Shown here piece by piece: positions 1-5,104 of a stretch of DNA of 5,104 nucleotides. Location: assembly GCA_937928295.1 (NCBI GenBank), contig CALEYY010000015.1, positions 1-5,104 of the forward strand, given 5' to 3'. The notes under the pieces were generated by a model. The model was not told the DNA's origin. It made no database searches and was given only the letters and a program-made list of their open reading frames with translations. Source of the stretch: an uncultured Moraxellaceae bacterium (GTDB taxonomy: Bacteria; Pseudomonadota; Gammaproteobacteria; Pseudomonadales; Moraxellaceae). A program made the position numbers and the translations under genes. Position 1 is the stretch's first letter. The number at the start of each line of letters is the position of its first letter.

Positions 1-312
1 CGTGAATTCCGGCAGCAGATGATGCAGCTGATAAACAAAGCCGACATGGCGATTGCGCAACTGACTGCGCCGAGCCTCATCGGCATGGCTGAACGCCTCG
101 CCGAGCAACTGCACCGAGCCCTGCGAGGGCTGCTCCAGCCCGCCCAGCAGATGCAGCAGCGTGGTCTTGCCCGAGCCTGAACGGCCCACAATCGCCACAC
201 ATTCGCCGCGCGCAATCGAGAACGACACGCCACGCAGCACATCCACCGCCTGCGGGCCTTCGCGGAAGGTCTGACCGAGGTTGTCGGCCATCAGCACCTG
301 ATGGTCACTCAT
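1..312 (-). CDS. lolD: Lipoprotein-releasing system ATP-binding protein LolD (N-terminal part, cut by window edge)
   Basis: This is the first 104 codons of the ATPase of the LolCDE transporter, which uses ATP hydrolysis on the cytoplasmic face of the inner membrane to hand outer-membrane lipoproteins to the periplasmic carrier LolA. My translation begins MSDHQVLMADNLGQTF. It shows the Walker A motif GRSGSGKTT (residues 43-51) and the Q-loop segment FVYQLHHLLPEFT (92-104, Q95), a stretch highly typical of LolD within the ABC superfamily. The signature motif, Walker B and H-loop would lie beyond base 1; the family is about 230 residues, so a little under half is present. The ATG at 312-310 overlaps the lolC stop (ATGAGTGA, 8 bases) and has a strong GGAGG ribosome-binding site at 322-326, 9 bases upstream, inside lolC. 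The overlap indicates translational coupling with lolC. The identification is firm; only completeness is unknown. Confidence 0.95.
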   Translation of the reverse strand, partial: MSDHQVLMADNLGQTFREGPQAVDVLRGVSFSIARGECVAIVGRSGSGKTTLLHLLGGLEQPSQGSVQLLGEAFSHADEARRSQLRNRHVGFVYQLHHLLPEFT

Positions 313-1540
313 AGCGCAACGCCTCCGCCGGCTGGATGCGTCCCGCCTGATACGCCGGGTACAAGGTCGCCAGGAAGCTCAGGATGAACGCCGTGATGCT
401 GACCCAGATCACATCGCTGAGCAGCAGTTCGGTGGGCAGGTAATTGACGAAATAGGCATCGAACAGATGCACACCAGACACGCGCTCGTAGAACGACGCC
501 AGGTCGCTGACCGTGAGCGACAGCGTCACGCCCAGCACCATGCCGGCGATGGTGCCGCCGAAACCGATGGCCGTGCCCTGCACCAGAAATATGCGCTGAA
601 TCATGCGCGGCGTCGCACCCAGCGTGCGCAGAATGGCAATGTCCGAGCGCTTGTCGTTAACCACCATGACCAAGCTGGACACGATGTTGAAGGCCGCCAC
701 GGCGACGATCAGCAGCAACAGCAGCGACATCATGGTCTTTTCCATCTTGATGGCGTTGAACAGGCTGCCCTGCGTCTGCGTCCAGTCATTGCCGTAGAAG
801 AACGGCGGCAGCTTGGCCATCAGCCGCTCATTGATGGCCCGCGCCTGAAACAGATCGTCCACCTTCAGGCGCACGCCCTGCACCTTGCTGCCGATGCGCA
901 GCATTTTGCCGGCATCGGCGTAATGCACATAGGCGAGCATGCCGTCCACTTCCGCGCCAACCTTGAAGATGCCGGTCACCGTGAAACGCTTGAAGCGCGG
1001 AATCACGCCAGCAGCGCTGATCGTGGCTTCCGGCAGCACCAGCGTGATCGGGTCACCGACGCTGACACCGAGGGTGTTGGCCAGCTGCTGGCCGAGCACG
1101 ATGCCGAACTCGCCATCGCGCAGGGTGTCCATGCTGCCCTTCACGATGAAGTCATGCAGGATGGACACGCGCCGCTCGCGCGCTGGCTCGATGCCGGTGA
1201 TCATGGCGCCGCTGACTTGGCCGTTGGCAGTGAGCATGCCCTGCACTTGCGTCATCGGCGCAGCGGCCACCACACCCGGCGTGTGCTCGGCGATTTGCAC
1301 CAGCTTGGGCCAGTTCTGTATGGGCTCGCTGGCCATGATGTTGGCCTGCGGCACCATGCCGAGGATGCGCTGCTTGAGTTCGCGGTCGAAGCCGTTCATC
1401 ACCGACAACACGGTGATAAGCACAGCCACACCCAGCATCAGGCCGATCATGGAGCTGAGCGACATGAAGGAGATGAAGCGTTCGCGACGGCGGGCGCGCG
1501 TGTAGCGCAGGCCGATGAATACTGAGAGAGGTTTAAACAT
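305..1540 (-). CDS. lolC: Lipoprotein-releasing system transmembrane protein, LolC type (possibly LolF)
   Basis: This is an inner-membrane permease subunit of the LolCDE ABC transporter, which extracts lipoproteins from the inner membrane and passes them to LolA. From the ATG at 1540 it has 411 residues, near the family norm of about 400. It shows the FtsX/MacB-like layout: TM1 at about 28-49, a large periplasmic domain at about 50-268, then TM2 (269-294), TM3 (317-344) and TM4 (373-395), ending RIQPAEALRYE. The start MFKPLSVFIGLRYTRAR and the motif VLITVLSVMNGFDREL are characteristic of LolC/LolE. The periplasmic stretch at about 169-192, containing GVIPRFKRFTVTGIF followed by AEVDG, resembles the LolA-binding hook region of LolC more than the matching part of LolE. 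The frame also opens at a GTG at 1579, adding 13 residues, but those are not family-like and lie close to the predicted transcription start, so I chose the ATG. The gene overlaps lolD by 8 bases. Whether a separate lolE follows lolD cannot be seen; LolF, the hybrid form in genomes without lolE, is an alternative. Confidence 0.93.
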   Translation of the reverse strand: MFKPLSVFIGLRYTRARRRERFISFMSLSSMIGLMLGVAVLITVLSVMNGFDRELKQRILGMVPQANIMASEPIQNWPKLVQIAEHTPGVVAAAPMTQVQGMLTANGQVSGAMITGIEPARERRVSILHDFIVKGSMDTLRDGEFGIVLGQQLANTLGVSVGDPITLVLPEATISAAGVIPRFKRFTVTGIFKVGAEVDGMLAYVHYADAGKMLRIGSKVQGVRLKVDDLFQARAINERLMAKLPPFFYGNDWTQTQGSLFNAIKMEKTMMSLLLLLIVAVAAFNIVSSLVMVVNDKRSDIAILRTLGATPRMIQRIFLVQGTAIGFGGTIAGMVLGVTLSLTVSDLASFYERVSGVHLFDAYFVNYLPTELLLSDVIWVSITAFILSFLATLYPAYQAGRIQPAEALRYE

Positions 1541-1562
1541 GATGGCGGCGATTAGACCACAG

Positions 1563-1568
1563 CTCCTT
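1563..1568 (-). promoter_or_regulatory. Shine-Dalgarno-like AAGGAG upstream of lolC with unusual spacing
   Basis: The minus strand reads AAGGAG here, the best ribosome-binding sequence in the lolC leader. It lies 22 bases upstream of the family-consistent ATG at 1540 and downstream of the GTG at 1579, so it fits neither start in the standard 5-10 base window. No ATG, GTG or TTG in the lolC frame lies between it and the ATG; an in-frame ATC at 1552-1550 would have a spacing of 10. It could be a standby site, serve a non-canonical start, or be coincidental. Confidence 0.35.
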
Positions 1569-1597
1569 GGCAGCGTCACACGGCTTTAACGAAGATG

Positions 1598-1627
1598 ATT
1601 ACACTATTGTGCACAACACGATAACAA
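1598..1627 (-). promoter_or_regulatory. Predicted sigma70-type promoter for lolC-lolD
   Basis: On the minus strand, TTGTTA (1627-1622, 4 of 6 matches to TTGACA) is followed after 18 bases by TGTAAT (1603-1598, 5 of 6 matches to TATAAT). Transcription would begin near 1591, giving a leader of about 50 bases to the ATG at 1540. This is the best promoter I found in the divergent gap. It was found by eye and not scored. For the plus-strand phosphodiesterase gene I see only weak candidates, such as GATAAC at 1620-1625 without a good -35 box. Confidence 0.4.
1607..1616. promoter_or_regulatory. Palindrome TTGTGCACAA in the divergent intergenic region, possible operator
   Basis: This is a perfect 10-base palindrome between the divergent lolC and phosphodiesterase genes. 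It sits inside the spacer between the predicted -35 and -10 boxes of the lolC promoter, where a bound repressor could block RNA polymerase. TTGTGCACA is one base off the loose DnaA-box pattern TTWTNCACA, on both strands because the site is symmetric. No regulator can be assigned from the sequence, and a 10-base palindrome can arise by chance. Confidence 0.25.
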
Positions 1628-1647
1628 CTCGATAAAGGAAAGCGCAC

Positions 1648-2367
1648 ATGCTCATCGTCGGCCATCGCGGCGCCCGCGCCGAAGCCCCGGAAAACACGCT
1701 GAGCGGATTTCGCCATCTGCATCAGCTCGGCGTGCGCGCCGTCGAATTTGATATTCAGGTCAGCGGCGACGGCGAGCTCGTCATCATTCACGATGCCGAT
1801 TTGCAGCGCACCAGCAATGGCGAGGGCTCCGTGCACGACTGGCCGGCCTTTAAGCTCGCAAAGCTGGACGCCTGCCACCGGGCGTTCCCGGCCTGGCCTG
1901 TCAGCGAAGGCATTCCACGCCTGGATGAGGTACTCAGCCTGCTCGCGGACTTCGTGCACATCGAGCTGGAGGTGAAAGCGCGCACGCCGGAGCATGAGGC
2001 GGTGGTCATCGCCAAGTTGCCGGCGCTGTGGGCGCAATACCAGCTGGCAGGCCGCGCCCGCACCACTTCCTTCAACCCGCGCTATCTGCACGGCATTCAT
2101 ACGGCCGCGCCACATATTCCGCGCGGCTTTCTGTTCGAGGAAGATTTCTCGGGCGATGCCATCGCGATGGCCGCCGCCGTTGCTGCGACCTCACTGGGTC
2201 CGCATCAGCGCCGCTGCACAGCCGAGCTGATCGCTCAAGCGCATGCCGCCGGATTGATGGTGTCGACCTGGACGGTCAATGATCAGGCGCGCGCGCTGGC
2301 GCTGGCCGGAATGGGCGTCGACGCCATCATCACCGATGTGCCGACGCAGGCGCTGAAGTGGCTTTGA
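1648..2367 (+). CDS. ugpQ: Cytoplasmic glycerophosphodiester phosphodiesterase (UgpQ-like)
   Basis: This enzyme hydrolyses glycerophosphodiesters, the deacylated head groups of phospholipids, to sn-glycerol 3-phosphate and an alcohol. Its 239 residues form a single GDPD TIM-barrel domain. The N-terminal GHRGARAEAPENTLSGF holds the catalytic-type His6 and Arg7 plus Glu15-Asn16. VEFDIQ (32-37) supplies the metal-binding Glu33 and Asp35, and IIHDADLQRTSNG (46-58) carries the second catalytic-type His48. HIELEVK (104-110) gives the Glu pair and Lys, and STWTVND (206-212) and DAIITDVP (225-232) complete the usual C-terminal strands. No signal peptide or membrane segment is visible, and the size matches cytoplasmic UgpQ (about 247) rather than periplasmic GlpQ (about 350). 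AAAGGAA at 1634-1640, 7 bases before the ATG, supports the start. It is divergent from lolC and convergent, with no gap, with the protease gene. Its product is the substrate of GlpD encoded nearby. The family is certain; the exact substrate range, and hence the symbol, is inferred. Confidence 0.92.
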   Translation: MLIVGHRGARAEAPENTLSGFRHLHQLGVRAVEFDIQVSGDGELVIIHDADLQRTSNGEGSVHDWPAFKLAKLDACHRAFPAWPVSEGIPRLDEVLSLLADFVHIELEVKARTPEHEAVVIAKLPALWAQYQLAGRARTTSFNPRYLHGIHTAAPHIPRGFLFEEDFSGDAIAMAAAVAATSLGPHQRRCTAELIAQAHAAGLMVSTWTVNDQARALALAGMGVDAIITDVPTQALKWL

Positions 2368-2374
2368 TCAGCGC
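2350..2374. repeat. Inverted repeat spanning two convergent, abutting stop codons
   Basis: GCGCTGA (2350-2356) and its exact complement TCAGCGC (2368-2374) could form a 7-base-pair stem with an 11-base loop on either strand. The structure covers the TGA of the phosphodiesterase gene and the stop of the opposing protease gene. No T-run follows on either side, so it does not look like a standard intrinsic terminator. It may simply be a short structure at the two mRNA 3' ends. Confidence 0.3.
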
Positions 2375-3255
2375 GCGGCAACCTCAAGCGCAGTGACTGT
2401 TGTGGCCGCCGTACGCGGCACAATCAAGCGCGTCGGGGCCGGCTGGCGCTTGGCCTGCTCATACAGCGGCATAACCTTGGGAATGGCCGCCTGCAGGCTG
2501 GAAATTCGTTCGCTACTCGACGGATGCGTGCTGGTGAACGATCCGCTGCCGCCACCGGTCGCCTGTCCCATCTTCTGCCACAACGACACCGACGCGTTCG
2601 GGTTGTAGCCGGCACGCGCCAGCAACTCCAGGCCCATGATGTCGGCCTCGGACTCCTGGCCACGGCTGTGCGGCAGGGTCAGCGCCAGCTGCGCCGCTAC
2701 CTGCACCATCTGACCGGTGGATGCCGACATGCCGGTCAGGGCGCCGAGCAGGCTCATGCCGGTCTGCTGGGCATACGCCTGCGACATGCGCTCGCGACCG
2801 TGCTCGCGCAGGGCATGCGCCATTTCGTGCCCCATGATGGCGGCAATCTCGTCGTCCGTGAGCTTGAGCTGATTGATAATGCCGGTGAAGAACATGATCT
2901 TGCCGCCGGGCGAGCAATAGGCATTGAGCTCGTTGCGGGTTTCCAGATTGACTTCCCACTGCCAGGTCGCGGCATCGGTACGAAACACGGCCACTTGCGG
3001 AATCAGGCGGTCGGCAATGCGACGGATGCGCTCAAGATTAGCTTTGTCAGTATTCAGCGAGCTCTTGCTGCGCGCTGTCTTGAGCGCACCCTGATACGAC
3101 TCCAGCGCCATGGCATCGACCTGGCTGGCTGGCAACAGCAGCAGCTGCTGGCGTTTGATGCCGGTCGCGCCCTGTTGGGTGGTCGTGGTGCAGGCGGCCA
3201 ACGCCAAGGTCAACGGCAACAGGATCAGAAAGGCAGTTGAATGGCGGCGTGTCAT
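2368..3255 (-). CDS. M48-family zinc metalloprotease lipoprotein (LoiP/YcaL-like)
   Basis: This is a predicted outer-membrane lipoprotein protease of the M48 group that in E. coli includes LoiP, YcaL and BepA and acts in envelope protein quality control. It has 295 residues. The signal peptide ends in the lipobox LAAC with lipidated Cys22, and Thr at +2 lacks the Asp inner-membrane retention signal. The zinc site is visible: HEMAH (143-147, catalytic Glu144) and ESEAD (201-205, the ExxxD third ligand Glu201). THP (243-245) places His244 where BepA has its regulatory His. Upstream, NAYCSPGGKIMFFTGII (111-127) is the conserved substrate-side strand. There is no C-terminal TPR domain, so it is LoiP/YcaL-like (about 250 residues) rather than BepA-like (about 490), with an Ala/Thr-rich tail of some 30 residues. 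GGAG at 3263-3266, 7 bases upstream, supports the start. It lies 71 bases after glpD on the same strand and may be co-transcribed. Family assignment is firm; the substrate is unknown. Confidence 0.92.
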   Translation of the reverse strand: MTRRHSTAFLILLPLTLALAACTTTTQQGATGIKRQQLLLLPASQVDAMALESYQGALKTARSKSSLNTDKANLERIRRIADRLIPQVAVFRTDAATWQWEVNLETRNELNAYCSPGGKIMFFTGIINQLKLTDDEIAAIMGHEMAHALREHGRERMSQAYAQQTGMSLLGALTGMSASTGQMVQVAAQLALTLPHSRGQESEADIMGLELLARAGYNPNASVSLWQKMGQATGGGSGSFTSTHPSSSERISSLQAAIPKVMPLYEQAKRQPAPTRLIVPRTAATTVTALEVAAR

Positions 3256-3326
3256 GGTCTTGCTCCATTTATTGAGCGGCGTGAATGAGCGGCTTGCGTA
3301 ATTCGCCTGAGTGATTCGAAGCGCTA

Positions 3327-4904
3327 TCAGGCGGTTGGCAGGTAGTAATAACGCTGCCAGATTTCGCTATAGCGTACACGCTCTGCGGCAATTTGCTCAG
3401 CGCTCCAGCCCAGCTCGTCAGCGAGGATGGCGTCGAGCGAGGGCATCGCGTCAATGCCGCCCTGCGGCAGCAGCAGACCGAGGCGCACGCGACGCAGCAG
3501 CAGGTCGTCGAGATGCACCACCTGCTCATGACGGCAGGCCCAGCGCAGCTCCGCCAGCAGCACCTGCGTATCGGCCACCGGCGTCAGCTCGGCTGACGGC
3601 ATCTCGGCCAGAAACGCGCGGGTGTGAATGCCCAAACGCGATACCAAACGGGCGAAGACGGCAGCACTCATGCCCTGCGGCGCCACGCCCGAATTCGGCG
3701 GCGAGAAGATCGCGCCACGCTGATCTTCGACCTTGATGCCGAGGTACGGAGCCGCCAGCTTCAGGGCATCGAGCGCAATGAGACGGAAGGTGGTGAGCTT
3801 GCCTCCGGTCACCGTGATCAGACCCTGATTGTCCCAGACGCTGTGGCTGCGGCTTTCCTTGGACGGATCGCTGCCATCGCCGGCGCTGACCACCGGACGC
3901 ACGCCCGACCAGGTCGAGATAATGTCGTCAACGCCGAGCTTGGCATCCGGGAACTGGGCGTTGGCCCCGCGCAGCATGTAGTGCATTTCATCAACACTGA
4001 GCACGGCTTCGATGTCCATGTCGGTGCGATGATCGAGATCGGTGGTGCCGATGATGGTGCGGCCTTCCCACGGGTAGGTGAAGACCACGCGGCCATCGTC
4101 GGGATGATGCGCAATCAGCGCCTCGGTCAGCGGCAGACGATCCGCCGAAATGACCAGATGGCTGCCACGCAGCGGGCGCACGCGCACCTCGTTGACCAGC
4201 TTCTGGCGCAGGCGATCGGCCCACGCGCCGGTGGCGTTGATTACGCACTTGGCGCTGACCACGGCATGCTCGCCCGACACACGATCTTCCAGACGCAGGC
4301 CGCCAACGCGGCTGCCGGCCATGACCAGATCGGTCGCCTTGATGTAATTGAGCGTGGTCAGGCCTTCCGCCACCGCCTCGTCCAGCACACGCTGTACCAA
4401 CCGCGAATCGTCGGTCAGCGCATCGGTATAGCGCGATGCGCCCTGCAAATTGTCTTGGCGATGACCCGGGATACGCTGCAGGAATGGCAGTCGTTTGTAG
4501 AACTTGTGGTCGCGTACGCCCGCCAGAAAGTCATACGCCATGACCAGCACCTGGAACGGCCAGCGCCCCGGAAACACGCCGCGATAATGCGCGAAGTAAT
4601 AGCCCATGCGCTCGACCAGTCCCGGCGCTTCGCGCAGCAGGCGCTCACGCTCGGTCAGCGAATGCCAGGTCAGGCGAATCTCACCCTGGGCGATGTAGCG
4701 CAGGCCGCCATGCACCATCTTCGAGGAACGGCTAGAGGTGCCCCAGCTGTAATCCGTCTGCTCGATCAGCAGCGTCTTCAACCCGCGCCGCGTCGCCTCA
4801 CGCGCCACGCCGACGCCGGTAATGCCGCCACCAATGATGATGAGATCCCAGAGATGGTGCGGCAGAGATTGCCATTGCTGCTGACGAACGACATGAACGG
4901 ACAT
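3327..4904 (-). CDS. glpD: Aerobic glycerol-3-phosphate dehydrogenase, FAD-dependent
   Basis: This enzyme oxidises sn-glycerol 3-phosphate to dihydroxyacetone phosphate and passes electrons via FAD to the quinone pool, acting at the inner face of the cytoplasmic membrane. It has 525 residues, slightly longer than E. coli GlpD (501). The FAD-binding Rossmann motif DLIIIGGGITGVGVA (20-34) leads to Glu48 at the end of the second strand. SSKMVHGGLRYIAQGE (60-75) is the GlpD family signature. NATGAWAD (223-230) is the second flavin-contacting motif. SGVRPV (333-338, Arg336) and TGGKLTTFR (366-374, Lys369) align by eye with the substrate-phosphate-binding Arg and Lys of E. coli GlpD. The C-terminal helical domain (about 410-520) contains HLDDLLLRRVRLGLLLP (464-480), as expected for the family. 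The ATG at 4904 has a GCAGG ribosome-binding site 8 bases upstream. It lies upstream of the M48 protease gene on the same strand. No glpF, glpK or glpR is visible. The nearby phosphodiesterase could supply its substrate. Confidence 0.95.
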   Translation of the reverse strand: MSVHVVRQQQWQSLPHHLWDLIIIGGGITGVGVAREATRRGLKTLLIEQTDYSWGTSSRSSKMVHGGLRYIAQGEIRLTWHSLTERERLLREAPGLVERMGYYFAHYRGVFPGRWPFQVLVMAYDFLAGVRDHKFYKRLPFLQRIPGHRQDNLQGASRYTDALTDDSRLVQRVLDEAVAEGLTTLNYIKATDLVMAGSRVGGLRLEDRVSGEHAVVSAKCVINATGAWADRLRQKLVNEVRVRPLRGSHLVISADRLPLTEALIAHHPDDGRVVFTYPWEGRTIIGTTDLDHRTDMDIEAVLSVDEMHYMLRGANAQFPDAKLGVDDIISTWSGVRPVVSAGDGSDPSKESRSHSVWDNQGLITVTGGKLTTFRLIALDALKLAAPYLGIKVEDQRGAIFSPPNSGVAPQGMSAAVFARLVSRLGIHTRAFLAEMPSAELTPVADTQVLLAELRWACRHEQVVHLDDLLLRRVRLGLLLPQGGIDAMPSLDAILADELGWSAEQIAAERVRYSEIWQRYYYLPTA

Positions 4905-4944
4905 GCGTGACCTGCTGTGAAATTAAGAGCCTGTGAGTTGGCCT

Positions 4945-4973
4945 ATCTTAGAGCTTTCGGGCCGACAAATCAG
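4945..4973 (-). promoter_or_regulatory. Weak candidate promoter for glpD
   Basis: On the minus strand, CTGATT (4973-4968, 3 of 6 to the -35 consensus) and TAAGAT (4950-4945, 4 of 6 to the -10 consensus) are spaced by 17 bases. Transcription would start near 4938, some 34 bases before the glpD ATG. A promoter is expected here because a terminator-like hairpin lies just upstream, but the boxes are poor and an activator could be needed. Confidence 0.25.
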
Positions 4974-5001
4974 ACAAGCGCACGACTGATAAGTCATGCG
5001 C
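4967..5001 (-). terminator. Probable intrinsic terminator of the gene upstream of glpD
   Basis: Read on the minus strand, GCGCATGACT (5001-4992) pairs with AGTCGTGCGC (4987-4978) across a 4-base TATC loop, giving a 10-base-pair stem with one G-U wobble. It is followed by a T-rich but interrupted run, TTGTCTGATTT. On the plus strand the same position would be an A-C mismatch and no T-run follows, so the signal points to minus-strand transcription. It starts 4 bases after the stop codon at 5008-5006. This separates glpD from the upstream gene. Confidence 0.55.
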
Positions 5002-5005
5002 GTGC

Positions 5006-5080
5006 TTACCAGCGCACCTGTTCCAGCTGTGTAAGCTCGCGACCCAGAAAGCGCCCACCCACAGTCTGAAAGCGCAGCGG
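5006..5080 (-). CDS. C-terminal 24 codons of an unidentified minus-strand gene (cut by contig end)
   Basis: An open minus-strand frame runs in from the right end and stops with TAA at 5008-5006. Its genomic part reads PLRFQTVGGRFLGRELTQLE and ends QVRW. Codon choice is like the neighbours (CTG, CGC, CAG, GTG), and the probable terminator begins 4 bases after the stop; both support a real gene end. I do not recognise the family from 24 residues. The frame continues into the adapter as FRRVLFRS, which is artificial and must not be counted as protein. Confidence 0.45.
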   Translation of the reverse strand, partial: PLRFQTVGGRFLGRELTQLEQVRW

Positions 5081-5104
5081 AGATCGGAAGAGCACACGTC
5101 TGAA
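5081..5104 (+). other. Illumina TruSeq-type adapter sequence (artefact)
   Basis: The last 24 bases begin AGATCGGAAGAGC and continue into the standard Illumina TruSeq Read 1 3' adapter as I know it, with no mismatch. This is untrimmed library adapter, not genomic DNA. Natural sequence therefore ends at 5080. Confidence 0.97.

Noticed and set aside
467..1525. Long plus-strand open frame (352 codons) opposite lolC
   Set aside because: It is rich in His, Arg, Ala and Gln with no recognisable domain, as expected for the antisense of a GC-rich gene. LolC on the other strand has clear family motifs and membrane segments.
1576..2115. Minus-strand open frame (179 codons) overlapping the phosphodiesterase gene and the divergent region
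   Set aside because: It is antisense to a well-supported GDPD domain and shows no family motif.
2524..3240. Plus-strand open frame (238 codons) opposite the M48 protease
   Set aside because: It has no motif and a low-complexity Arg/Gln/His-rich composition. The protease frame has the lipobox, HExxH and ExxxD motifs.
3273..3293. Direct repeat TGAGCGGC (3273-3280 and 3286-3293) in the gap between glpD and the protease gene
   Set aside because: Two 8-base copies with a 13-base period; no further copies, no hairpin and no T-run. Too little to support a regulatory element or terminator.
3624..4910. Long plus-strand open frame (428 codons) opposite glpD
   Set aside because: It has the same His/Arg/Ala-rich composition and no domain. 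GlpD motifs on the minus strand account for the whole stretch.
4915..4936. Direct repeat CTGTGA (4915-4920 and 4931-4936) between glpD and its candidate promoter, considered as a CRP or GlpR site
   Set aside because: The TGTGA half-sites are not arranged as TGTGA-N6-TCACA, and nothing here resembles a GlpR operator. Two 6-base copies in this distance can be chance.

Overview
The window is a GC-rich, densely coded chromosomal segment whose gene content points to a Gram-negative proteobacterium, most likely a gammaproteobacterium. It carries the lipoprotein-export ABC transporter genes lolC and lolD, an outer-membrane-type M48 lipoprotein protease, and a respiratory glycerol-3-phosphate dehydrogenase. 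The genus cannot be named from the sequence alone. The last 24 bases are Illumina library adapter, so the genomic sequence ends at 5080 and this is probably a whole short assembly contig. The left end cuts through lolD.

Layout: on the minus strand, lolC (305-1540) runs into lolD (312 down to 1, cut by the edge) with an 8-base overlap. A short divergent intergenic region (about 1541-1647) holds a plausible minus-strand promoter and a 10-base perfect palindrome. On the plus strand, 1648-2367 encodes a cytoplasmic glycerophosphodiester phosphodiesterase. It is convergent with the M48 lipoprotein protease gene (2368-3255, minus), and the two stop codons abut with no gap, forming TGATCA. Upstream of the protease gene on the same strand, 71 bases away, is glpD (3327-4904, minus). 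Next come a candidate glpD promoter, a terminator-like hairpin (4978-5001), and the last 24 codons of another minus-strand gene (5006-5080) that runs into the adapter.

Two themes link the genes. The phosphodiesterase releases sn-glycerol 3-phosphate from glycerophosphodiesters, and GlpD oxidises it to dihydroxyacetone phosphate, passing electrons to quinone. The two enzymes therefore form a short lipid head-group salvage route, although they are not in one operon. LolC and LolD belong to the inner-membrane machine that releases lipoproteins for transport to the outer membrane, and the M48 protease has a lipobox and no Asp at +2, so it is a predicted client of that machine.

I found no mobile element, CRISPR array, tRNA or rRNA, and no convincing new biological system. 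The points worth a second look are the adapter artefact, the gapless convergent gene pair, the palindrome inside the lolC promoter spacer, and the unusual spacing of the lolC ribosome-binding site.
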